Source: Saccoglossus kowalevskii
Taxonomy: Eukaryota > Hemichordata > Enteropneusta > Harrimaniidae
DNA: 15,104 nt
NCBI RefSeq assembly: GCF_000003605.2
Contig: NW_003138325.1
Coordinates: 75,093-90,196 of the forward strand
Reading direction: 5' to 3'
The notes beneath the pieces are model-generated. The model was not told where the DNA came from, made no database searches, and worked only from the letters and a program-made list of their open reading frames with translations. Position 1 is the first letter of the stretch; every line of letters begins with the position of its first letter. The translations under genes were made by a program, and so were the position numbers. Below, piece by piece: positions 1 through 8,117 of this stretch.

Positions 1-260
1 CGTACTGTGTGTTTATCATTTTGGTACGTGTAGAAGAAGAACTCATGTCGCCCAAGCGAATTATATGTTAACACTTACGTGTGGATGCACTTACGTCACC
101 CGAACCTGTTTTTTGTTTATCATTTTTCTACGTGGATAAACCCATGTTTCCGGTCACAGTATATGTTATCGTTTTGCAGAGTGGACGAATTCGTATCGCA
201 CGGACGCATTATATGCGTATCATATTGTAACGTACAGAAACGCGGAGTGATATAGTAATA
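1..260. repeat. Degenerate tandem array, about 50 bp period
   Basis: Five diverged units begin near 9, 63, 112, 160 and 210, a spacing of 54, 49, 48 and 50 bases. Each opens with a TGTTTATCATTTT-like block (for example 11-22, 114-126 and 164-175), followed by an ACGTG/GTGGA block and often a CATGT/CGCA block with a closing ATTA or AGTA. The copies are heavily mutated, so the array is old. It reaches the left edge and probably continues outside the window. No coding frame is kept across units. This is seen directly by aligning the units by eye; the consensus is approximate. Confidence 0.65.
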
Positions 261-280
261 TACGGGGTGATATAGTAATA
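241..280. repeat. Two-copy 20 bp tandem repeat
   Basis: The block GTGATATAGTAATA occurs at 247-260 and again at 267-280, each preceded by a six-base CGCGGA/TACGGG variant, giving a 20 bp period. A third partial start (GACGGG) follows at 281. It sits at the decayed right end of the 50 bp array and may be a local slippage product of it. Confidence 0.75.
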
Positions 281-479
281 GACGGGCGAATAGTTTAGTA
301 TCTATTCATTAACACACAACATCCCCGAAGGTGATGAAAAGGGTTGCAAATCAGATATTAGTAAAAGAAATATAACTACATAAAAAGTAAAGACAAAAAG
401 TAAAAATAAAAAGAAATGATAAAAAATTTGTATACAAGGAATGTGTTACTGGCTTAGTTTATGTAGGTAGTTTTTTTTT
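281..479. other. AT-rich spacer with poly-A runs
   Basis: This stretch holds A-rich sequence on the plus strand and a run of T at about 470-482. If the neighbouring LINE fragment on the minus strand ends here, the T run could be the remains of its A-rich tail or 3' UTR. I see no gene. Confidence 0.4.
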
Positions 480-1062
480 TTATATTGTGCTAAAGGAATT
501 GACATTTTTGCGCCACTTAGTAATGATATGAATTTATTTTCATTACTAAATTTGTCAAAATTTGGTATACATTTGCCAAGTCTACATTTTGTTAAGGATT
601 TGAGAATTTCACTGTTTTTCATAATTGTTAAGTAGTTTCTTGATCTATTTTAGTTTTAAAAAGTGTGTAGATTTTTAGCTTATTTTTAGAATTTGATTTG
701 TCCTTGTTGTCATTATTTATTTCATTTTTCCACTCAGTTGTAAACTCTTCTTTTAATTTCTCATCAATTGTTTTTAATTTTGATAATGAGATAATATTTT
801 TTAATATCAAATCAAGTTTCTTAAACCATTTACTTTTAATAATTTTATTGCCATAGTATGCTTCTCGAAGTAGAGTATTTGTGGAATTTGCAATACGATT
901 GGCATATTTTATCATTTGTTTCTTAATAAAAGAGTCAAGTGGTAATTTTCCCAATTCACTATATATTGCCATGATTGGTGTACTTTTTGAGATACCAAGA
1001 ATGTACCGATAGCCCCCAAATGTTACTCTCATACACAATAACTGGTCTGATAAGTTTATCAA
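480..1062 (-). pseudogene. LINE (non-LTR retrotransposon) ORF2 C-terminal fragment, broken
   Basis: The minus strand is open from 1062 to a TAA at 628-630. It encodes a pattern familiar from the region after the reverse transcriptase in invertebrate LINE-type polyproteins: a YILGISKSTPIMAIYSELGK core, then PLDSFIKKQMIKYANRI, then a Lys-rich stretch. After the stop, a second minus-strand frame (about 643 down to 480) continues with NYLTIMKNSEILKSLTKCRL, which fits the usual next segment, so the two blocks are separated by a frameshift. No reverse-transcriptase motif (F/YADD) or endonuclease domain lies beside it, so this is a 5'-truncated, decayed insertion with no expected activity. The apparent start Met is not a true start. 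The assignment rests on remembered family pattern, not on an alignment. Confidence 0.6.
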
Positions 1063-1263
1063 ACAGTGACAGTAGTATGTACATGTCTAGATTACCAGAT
1101 CCAATTTTGGTCACGTATGTAAATCAATTTTGGTCACGTCGAACACGTAAATCAAGAACTTTTCCTTGAACGGTGTGGGATTATTACCGATTATGTTCTA
1201 TGTACAGTTGCTGCACAATGTTATGCCACACAACAGTCCCAGTGATAAAGGGTCAGTTGGAAA

Positions 1264-1283
1264 CCCCCCCCCCACCCCACCCC
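1264..1283 (-). other. G-quadruplex-prone tract
   Basis: The plus strand reads ten C, A, four C, A, four C. The minus strand is therefore three G runs of 4, 4 and 10 separated by single T. The 10-base run can supply two G-tracts, so the four-run G-quadruplex rule with minimal loops is met. Function is unknown. Confidence 0.6.
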
Positions 1284-1547
1284 TCGTTGTGCCGGGTGGT
1301 TTAAAAGCCCGACACGTTGCTCACGATCTACGAGATGAACAATGTGAGTCAACTCATTCACCTCATTAAACTGTCAGAATTCAACGTACTCATACGTGTG
1401 TTTATTTGTTCATTTCACAACCGTTCTTACGTCAATTACATTAGCACCACGTGTTGACGGTATAGTAAGTCAACTATTTGTACAGGCGATTAATGACTCT
1501 AAAAATCGCAGTCTAAATTCCACAGAATGACATGTCTAGTTCATTCA

Positions 1548-1555
1548 TGACGTCA
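1548..1555. promoter_or_regulatory. CRE-like palindrome TGACGTCA
   Basis: This is a perfect 8 bp palindrome matching the CREB/ATF consensus. It is one of four perfect copies in the window. No gene start is evident nearby, so function is uncertain. Confidence 0.3.
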
Positions 1556-1937
1556 TTGCGCATATTTCCCTCGAAATACTGGTGACGAGTCAAGTCATTT
1601 TTCATTGTGTACCGACTTACTGAATCTATCTATGGTGTTTTTTTTTAAATATAAAGTTAAAGTTTTAGAAAGTCGTACCAGTTTCAGGTAGCTAATGGCA
1701 GTGGAACGATGCATAGCCATCGTCTACCAGTGATGTTATAACTTCTAATGCGATTTCACAGGAAAGATTAGACAACGGGGGTTGACCATTAGAAAGTATG
1801 GATTGGGTGGAAATTGAAAAAAAATACTCACAGAATAAATTTTGACAAATGCTGCAGAAAAAAAATACAGGAAATATATATATTTACATACAAAATCTCA
1901 TATATATTTGAAAGAAAAAAACGACGAAATGTTTCTG

Positions 1938-1945
1938 TGACGTCA
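1938..1945. promoter_or_regulatory. CRE-like palindrome TGACGTCA
   Basis: Second perfect CREB/ATF consensus palindrome, 390 bases from the first. It lies in AT-rich spacer without a supported transcription unit. Confidence 0.3.
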
Positions 1946-2521
1946 AAATTACAAATTGGGTAAAGCCACAGGGAGCCCGTGATTGGTTCATGACAAATTC
2001 AGAGCAAGCCACGCCTCCAACTGTGCCGTGCGTTCGGGCCAACCGTTAGTTATTCATAAATGGAGTCAATTTGTGTAGTTTTCTTGGTTTATTCTGCAGA
2101 TATAGGTAAAATTGAGGTAAGGCTATGGCGAAATTTGAAAGAGCAACTAATATTCTTCAACCTGGTATTTTTTATAGATTTAATTTTTCATTCTGTTCGT
2201 CTGTTTTTTCCAGTTCAAAAAATATGAGCTGGGTGGAGCCTTCATCCCTTGCCTATTTCTTATACTAGATATCAGCCGATAATACCCCCCCCCGCTCATA
2301 AGGAGTGCGTACAGTTGATCATAGTTCCTGGGCTCCCTGTGATTTCACCGCGGTTTTCTTGCGATTCGTCGCTGGAAGGCGCAATTTTTAATTTCATTCC
2401 ACGTAAATTATCGCATTTTTGGAATTGTAAGTTGACCTTGCACGCAAATGGGTGCCGAGAACTCAATGAGAGCTAGAGAGCCATGAAATTGATTTTGCCC
2501 CCACCCCCTATATGTATATGT

Positions 2522-2875
2522 GCCGCCAAAAGGGGTCCCAAATTCACCATTTCTGTCTGAAAAAGGGTATCTTATTTTACCCTGTCTGTCTGAAAAGGGG
2601 TATCCTTTTTCATTATTTCTGTCTAAAAAGGGATCCATATTTTCCAAAGACTGTTTCTAGAGCTTGAGTGATCCAACAATCAGGATAATGAAGCTAATTT
2701 TTTCTTTCTGTAACTTCATTTTGATCGTCAAAGTCCTCCCCGGAGTCCACCTGCTTTTCCCTTGGTACCATTAAGATTTATGCTTATTGTCTGGAAAGGG
2801 GTGTCAAATATCCACAGTTTGTCTAAAAAGGGGTAAGCAATTTGAGTTTATTTCTGTCTGATAAGGGGTTGGGAT
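2522..2875 (-). repeat. 33-34 bp tandem repeat with an 11-codon rhythm
   Basis: The core GTCTG/GTCTA followed by AAAAGGGG (plus strand) occurs at 2554, 2587, 2621, 2788, 2821 and 2856. Spacing is 33, 34, 167 (about five periods), 33 and 35, and a partial copy sits at 2522-2539. On the minus strand the left cluster reads as 11-residue units with a YPFSDRN-type core (DPFLDRN, YPFSDRQ, YPFSDRN, TPFGG). The right cluster gives similar PF.D units but is interrupted by a stop. The central 140 bp (about 2640-2785) shows only weak traces. Flanking sequence is C-rich on both sides. It could be a minisatellite or the remnant of a repetitive coding segment in a dispersed element. Confidence 0.65.
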
Positions 2876-3745
2876 TTCAAACAACCAGCTACACACCCCT
2901 GTCAGTATTTTTTGCAAATACCCCCCGGGCCCACCCCAATTACAACTTGTACTATTGCGACCACAACTAAATTTCATTGATTTTTATAAATTTCCAAACT
3001 GATACTGATATTCTATTGGCTGATACAATAACATTGGAACATTTTTAAATGATGTCATCATTGAGCACTGCCTTCAAATGTCTCGATAATAGTGTTACAT
3101 TCTTTCCAGTAAAAACCACCGACAAGACATGTATTTGGAGACTATTATTTGAGTATTCATGAGTCGATCAACTGACCAATTAGCGGGCGTTTTAGGAGTT
3201 CACGGAACACCTGCTTCTGCCAGTAGATTGATTTGTTTTCTGTGATTGGAGGGGCATAAAACAAGATGATTAAGTGTATTTGCAAACTACCGAATATTGT
3301 AATGTCGATGCACATCACCGTGGTTTTCGTGCACTACTGTGCAAAAGAGCAGTATGATAATTGAGTCAACGCAAAGCTATTTACAACATTGTGTCTGATT
3401 GGCTACCCAACCCTAACACCTAACTATCAGACCAATCAGAGAGCAGCTTATTTATTGATAGGTTTTTCAGCGTATCAATTTTTCCTTGTACATATGCTTC
3501 ATTTCTCTGATATGCAAACATTTGAAACAGCTAACACGTTGATGGAGGGAATGAAACAGTAATTGGTAAGAGTTACCCATAAATATAATCCTAACCCTGC
3601 CCCTTAAGTGCAGCCCCCCCCCCATTTCAATTGTATATGTCCAAGACACCTGTAGTTAATTAAAGGGCATATGCAAATACATTGAGGGCTGGGGCGTTTA
3701 TTTGACCAATTCCTCATAACAAAGGCATTTTCGGTGAAAAATATA
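2876..3745. other. Non-coding spacer
   Basis: No coding frame is supported. The small minus-strand frame at 3467-3649 spans a C9 tract and looks random. Several CCAAT/GACCAAT-type motifs (3172, 3430, 3704) and a telomere-like CCTAACCC fragment near 3590 are present but isolated. Confidence 0.5.
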
Positions 3746-3930
3746 CTGTAAAACATGTCTTTTCAGCTAGCATGTTATTTTAGCTAATTTAGCTAATCTG
3801 TAATTTCGCTAATTCGAGATGTAGCTAATTTAACAGAGAGTATATTCTCACAGGGAGATAGTTAACACTTTAGCTAAATTACGATTTTGTTAATTCATGC
3901 CAAGAGTCAAATTCGCAACATGTTCTACAG
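3746..3930. mobile_element. Short non-autonomous DNA transposon (MITE-like), TA target site
   Basis: The left end CTGTAAAACATGT at 3746 and the reverse complement of the right end CTGTAGAACATGT (ending at 3930) match in 12 of 13 bases. TA lies directly outside both ends (3744-3745 and 3931-3932), as expected for a TA duplication. The interior is AT-rich and partly palindromic, with repeated TTAGCTAATTT-type words near 3780-3840 mirrored near 3870-3895. At 185 bp it has no coding room and would depend on a transposase supplied elsewhere. The TA target suggests the Tc1/mariner-like group, but that is inference. Confidence 0.65.
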
Positions 3931-3932
3931 TA

Positions 3933-4347
3933 CACATCAAACCACCTGGTGATTGGCAGGATTGACCAATCACATGGGTGGGATATCCATCTGTAAATTC
4001 AATTACATACCAAATAGATAGCGATTATCTACGAAACACATATAATTTTCCAATCTGGTAACTACATATTATTTTCCACCAAGCGTTAACGAACAAAACC
4101 ATCTTAAGATATGAGATCTGCCCACTATAGCTCAAAATAGTTAATTGGATAAAAATTACCATTTTCTCGGTGGCCAACTTGAATCCAATTCATTCCTTGC
4201 GTTCTTCCATATCCTAATTTTCAGATAATACGTGGTAAATGAAGGGTTTGATATTATACAGAGAACTGTTTATTCAAAAATGCCATAACTCCTTTTCTTA
4301 AACAGCTTCAGTCCCGGTGAAATATGGCCACATTTGTCTGCTCATAT
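3933..4347. other. Non-coding spacer
   Basis: This is AT-rich sequence without a supported open frame. A GACCAAT motif lies at 3963. I see nothing else recognisable. Confidence 0.5.
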
Positions 4348-4351
4348 TTAA

Positions 4352-4507
4352 AGTGGGGCGTCGTCATCTGCGCATGCGTCAGGTGGCCATAGCGTGTCAT
4401 TGTTTACAAACAAGCGTCCACCCATGAGCCTTTGCGTTTTTAGCGTGTGTTGTTATCGTCGCTTGGGACTCAATTCCCGCGCGTGCGCAGGGGACGACCC
4501 TCCCGCT
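4352..4507. mobile_element. Short TTAA-flanked non-autonomous transposon, copy A
   Basis: TTAA borders both ends (4348-4351 and 4508-4511). The left end AGTGGGGCGTCGTC leads into CTGCGCATGCG. The reverse complement of the right end is AGCGGGAGGGTCGTC leading into CTGCGCACGCG. The two ends therefore form an imperfect terminal inverted repeat of roughly 30 bp, with a small indel in the G run. The plan AGYGGG..GTCGTC..CTGCGCATG is shared with the elements at 7170-7468 and 11055, so they are related, although the interior differs. At 156 bp it carries no gene. TTAA targeting is typical of piggyBac-type transposases; that link is inference. Confidence 0.7.
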
Positions 4508-4511
4508 TTAA

Positions 4512-4864
4512 CACTTGTTTACTGAGTCTAGCTAATGCTTTGGAAGTTGATATGGGACTAACGTTGGTGATGCGTTGTAATTGAAATCAGACTGGAAATA
4601 ACTTGTGTGGCAGCCAGGTTTTGATTGCATTCACAAAGCCAGTTTATTTAGGTTTTTATATTGCAGTTAGTCTGGTGTTCACTGGTAAAAGCTGCGGTAG
4701 TTTTGTCACACTGTGATATACTTAAATCGTAACTACCAGTGCGGAATTACACTGCACTCAATAAAAGTGATGAGATTCCGGTGGACTTACACGGTGGTCG
4801 GTCGTTCTAAATACAATAACATCAGTGCTACTCTCGCAATACTTTTTTTTTCAAATTAGAAATG
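4512..4864. other. Spacer, possible retroposon body
   Basis: No open frame is supported. The right part leads directly into the palindrome and ATTG repeat at 4865-4918 and may be the body of a short LINE or SINE copy, but I see no pol III A/B boxes and no coding trace. Confidence 0.3.
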
Positions 4865-4918
4865 CACTTATAAGTGGGATAATGTATATAAACACCATAT
4901 TGATTGATTGATTGATTG
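4865..4918 (+). repeat. 12 bp palindrome plus (ATTG)5; retroposon-tail-like
   Basis: A perfect palindrome CACTTATAAGTG (4865-4876) is followed after 22 bases by five exact ATTG units (4899-4918). A 3' hairpin followed by a short tandem repeat is the usual ending of some LINE and SINE families in invertebrates, including CR1/L2-like groups. The alternative is a plain microsatellite next to a chance palindrome. Confidence 0.5.
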
Positions 4919-4919
4919 G

Positions 4920-6303
4920 CATGTATTTACTGTATATCATGAAATAAATAAACCATCCACTTGGAAACCAGTATGGGTAAAACGCGCGCTGTGAACGAGA
5001 ATGAACAAAATGGCTGGTTAGATGAAGTACTCAGATATAATGTCACGTGTCACTGAAACTCGTTGGCATATTATTCGGATATTAGTGCAGTGAGATTCAC
5101 TTTAATTCATTCATGACATTCGTGACCACACCATGTCATATTCAGCTGTCCCGACTATATTTGTTTTTACGAGAAATGCGTTTCCTGTAAAACTGTTGAA
5201 AATCTGTACCACTGCCATAAAATAAAAAAATTGTCATAAATTATCGGGCATCCCAATTAGTCTTTATCAGAACCTTGCCGACCTCAGAGACCGGTTGTAA
5301 TTGGTTCGCTCTGATCACTTCACTCATTCTGAACTCCGTAAGCTACTGAAGATTAATGCCCCAATGTTTCGGTGGGCATAGTAGGGACGGAGACTTATGA
5401 GTCAGTGGCAGCCTGCACTAGTTAGTAGACATGGCGTAGAACTCCAGCGAGAGATGTCCACACACGCCCCATGACGATCTCCCGCTTACTGTACCAGTTG
5501 TCGCAGACCTCAGGGTGACGGGGTGTAACTTAATCGTGGAAGGCCGTAATGGTCCACTGGTGTGGTTTTACTGAATTCGCCGTTGTTGTTATTTGTGTTC
5601 TTCTGTTGAGGTAGGCGATGTTTTGGTTCCGTTTATAGTAGTCCACAAGTGATATATTATTCAGTCGGTGTGTTTATATGGACGGCACTGTAATTACTGT
5701 AATAGTATTATTAAAACAGCTGTCGTGGTGACATATACTGTACACTTGAAGACGCACCACCGGGGTTAACCATTCATACGACAAGTGATCGTTATTTTAC
5801 ATATTAACACACTCTATCAACAAGTTGTCAAATTTGATTTTTTCCCTTCCCATATCCTTGAATTAAAATCAAGCCACATACACGCACATTGATTAAAAGT
5901 CGCGTATTAACCCCATCGACGCTGATATCACGATGCCATTTGTGTCTACTTGGCGATATATAGCGTTTAGATAACATGTTGTGGACGTTATCGGTTACAA
6001 CACATCTGTTTACTTTCTGCTTCCATTTGATCACATATGTAGCCGACATTTGCTAAGGTCGCGCTTTGAAGTCTGTCAGGCTAACATAACCCAGATAGCC
6101 TCGGTATTCTCTATTGCGGGTGATATATTAGACCACAGCTGTTTGCTGTTTCCCGCTTTGTTCCCTTGAGAGATATCATAACAGCGTCTCAAAGTAATGA
6201 ACCTCGAAAATGATGTGGCCGTCACGTGTTTTTTTTATACCACAACACTTGACGTGTTTTTGCAGAACATATTTTATGCGTGTTTTACTATGTGTATGTC
6301 CAG
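4920..6303. other. Non-coding spacer
   Basis: Frames in this stretch are short and show no family pattern. The GTCACGTG E-box at 5042-5049 is the only motif of note. I searched 5270-5560 for tRNA-type internal promoters and saw none. Confidence 0.45.
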
Positions 6304-6497
6304 ATACAGACACTGTCACTTTCATTCAACATTATTGGAGAAAACATCAACATACACAGCAACCCACGGAATCTGTCAATCATCTAAATTTTCTTAGAAA
6401 CCCTTTTGAAATAAAATTACCTCCTGCTCACTTGGCGACTGTCGAATCTGTCAATGTTAGGGAAAGTTTGAGGGAAGTTCTGCACAGACAATTGTGA
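6304..6497 (+). CDS. Possible terminal exon, unrecognised (low confidence)
   Basis: An AG acceptor-like site (TGTATGTCCAG, ending near 6303) precedes a plus-strand frame that stays open to a TGA at 6495-6497. The roughly 64 residues look more protein-like than nearby frames: charged and mixed, with two separate ESVN words (in PTESVNHLNF and ATVESVNVRES), and no homopolymer. An AATAAA lies at 6671-6676, about 175 bases downstream, where a poly-A signal could be. The frame remains open further left to an ATG at 6210, but that part is Cys/Phe-rich and unconvincing. No upstream exon can be identified and I do not recognise the sequence. It may equally be a chance frame or old transposon coding debris. 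Confidence 0.25.
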
Positions 6498-6670
6498 AGA
6501 AAAAATACAGGGAGGGTTATAGAAATACCACACATACTTGAAAAAGAAAATTTGCAATATTCAAAGAAACATCATTGTGGTTAAAAAAAGTTTCACAAAA
6601 CTCGTTGAAAAAAAAATATATTTGCACAGTAGTTCCACTCTCAAGTTTTTAATGGCCAACCTCTTACTCA

Positions 6671-6676
6671 AATAAA
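6671..6676 (+). terminator. AATAAA poly-A signal candidate
   Basis: This canonical hexamer lies downstream of the possible exon ending at 6497. The hexamer is common by chance in AT-rich DNA. Confidence 0.2.
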
Positions 6677-6712
6677 GTACATTTTTGTCACAGAACCACT
6701 CATCACTGATTA

Positions 6713-6919
6713 GTGTAAAATGATTAATTATTCACTGGGTTTTGATTTCGCTTATATCGCTGACTGGAAAATGCGCTAAATTAAAACCCAGTGAATATGT
6801 AAAATTGAGGATAGAGCACATTATCTAAATAATAAAACTGTAAAATTAAAACCCACTGAATATGCCTGAAATGGTAAATCAGTGAAATTTAAACCCAGCG
6901 AAAATTAGTCATTTTACAG
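6713..6919. mobile_element. Non-autonomous DNA transposon (MITE-like) with repeated internal motif, TA target site
   Basis: The left end at 6713 reads GTGTAAAATGATTAATTA, then TTCACTGGGTTT. The reverse complement of the right end (ending 6919) reads CTGTAAAATGACTAATTT, then TCGCTGGGTTT. This gives a terminal inverted repeat of about 37 bp with a few mismatches and one indel. TA lies outside both ends (6711-6712 and 6920-6921). The word AAACCCAGTGAAT recurs: reversed in the left end, direct at 6783-6795, as a CACTGAAT variant near 6848-6860, and as a decayed copy near 6890-6902. The first three or four terminal bases match the 3746-3930 element, suggesting one broad family. It has no coding capacity. 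Confidence 0.7.
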
Positions 6920-6921
6920 TA

Positions 6922-7165
6922 TTGTACGCGATCACCTTGCGGAATGATACAGTTAGTTTGTTAACACATTCTGAAATATCTGCGCGCTTGACAGACCCAA
7001 AGGTCGTGGTACTAATTTCCGAATCAAACCCAATTTATCATTGTTGTAATCACTCAATTGTTTAATAAGAAGTATGTATAAATTCGATTTCGGGATTCCA
7101 TCCTTATAGTGGTTACATAGACCAGTGGTGGGTTTCTGCAGATTATGCAAAGGGGAAATGCAATT
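6922..7165. other. Spacer
   Basis: No gene is seen. The minus-strand frames here extend into the TTAA element and have no support of their own. Confidence 0.5.
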
Positions 7166-7169
7166 TTAA

Positions 7170-7468
7170 AGCGCGGTAGTCGTCGCGCTGCGTATGTTCG
7201 ACATTTGTGTTGATAAACATTGATTTTCCCACAATCCAATGCGCTCTTCAAATGGAAATCACAAGTATGAGGTTTGACATGGGCGCAACTTGCACTAATT
7301 ACCACCGGTGACTCCTTCGATACCTTCCAATCACGTGAAAATTACCTAATTTAAGCCTGGAAACGTGTCAGTTCGTATTCGTTGATCTGCGCAACAGTCA
7401 AAGTCGCCATCTTTGTTTATATGAGACCCATATATCTCGCACATGCGCAGCGCGACGACTACCGCGCT
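7170..7468. mobile_element. TTAA-flanked non-autonomous transposon, copy B (intact ends)
   Basis: TTAA flanks both ends (7166-7169 and 7469-7472). The left end AGCGCGGTAGTCGTCGCGCT continues GCGTATGT. The reverse complement of the right end is identical for the first 23 bases and then differs only at scattered positions (GCGCATGTGCGA), giving terminal inverted repeats of about 36 bp. The 299 bp length and absence of an open frame show that it is non-autonomous. Its interior matches the copy at 11055-11316. Such clean ends and target duplication suggest a fairly recent insertion compared with the other elements here. A piggyBac-type transposase is the likely mobiliser, by inference from TTAA. 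Confidence 0.85.
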
Positions 7469-7472
7469 TTAA

Positions 7473-8115
7473 GTCCATAGATTTAAGTCGTAGAATTCCA
7501 TCTTTATAATGTACTTTTTAATCACCCAGATTGGGACTTTAATTTCTGAGCATGTTTATTACCTATAAATTGTGTGTGCGTTTTCTGGCAGGAACTTGAC
7601 ATTAGATCGAATCATGTCCAACCTTTCCCATCAAGGTGAACTCAACTTGCTATAATTAGAACTGAAACACACATTATACTCGATTATATGTGCGAGAGGA
7701 TGGTACTTGATGCGATGTTTATTAATTGTCAACATGACTCACTGTCAGAGTCGTTGAAATCATCGAGATTTATTTTTATTTATTTTCAAAATCCGGGGAT
7801 TGAATTATTTGCACAACCTAGCAATCCAAACAATCATATTCCGTTTCTATATATGAAAGAACAAATACGACTGCAAATAAAGTGTTATATCTACAAAATA
7901 TAAACTATAAACATATTATTGACGAACAGATTAATTTCGGGTTTTATGCGATATGATGATATTGATCACTGATAGGTGTTCTATCCTAGTGGTTTTACAT
8001 GACTACTATCATCCTGAACGAGGATGAAAACATGGCGAACTTGAGAGCGTACTCGGACAAAAAATGACTTGTGAAATTGACTAATTTGGCATCTCGCGGC
8101 GGTGACCGCGTGATA
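7473..8115. other. Non-coding spacer
   Basis: This is AT-rich. A short direct duplication (TTTAAGTCCATAGA at 7468-7481, TTTAAGTCGTAGA at 7482-7494) abuts the TTAA element. The open frame at 7688-7903 shows no family features. Confidence 0.45.
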
Positions 8116-8117
8116 TA

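Larger units (their letters stand above)
1063..2520. other. Non-coding spacer
   Basis: Open frames here (1166-1369 and 2249-2476 on the plus strand) are short, low in complexity around the poly-C tracts and match no family I know. The stretch holds a C tract at 1264-1283, AT microsatellite-like sequence near 1880-1915, a second C run near 2285 and two CRE-like octamers. A 12 bp inverted repeat (CACAGGGAGCCC at 1968-1979 and its complement near 2330-2341) is too short and too distant to call an element. Confidence 0.5.

Noticed and set aside
1968-2341. 12 bp inverted repeat CACAGGGAGCCC / GGGCTCCCTGTG as possible transposon ends.
   Set aside because: No target duplication adjoins the arms, similarity does not extend, and the interval has no element features.
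3409-3600. CCCTAAC-like words suggesting telomere repeat.
   Set aside because: They are single isolated words, not an array.
5270-5560. Possible tRNA or tRNA-derived SINE (GGTTCGCTC near 5306).
   Set aside because: The B-box does not match beyond GGTTCG, and no A-box or cloverleaf can be drawn.
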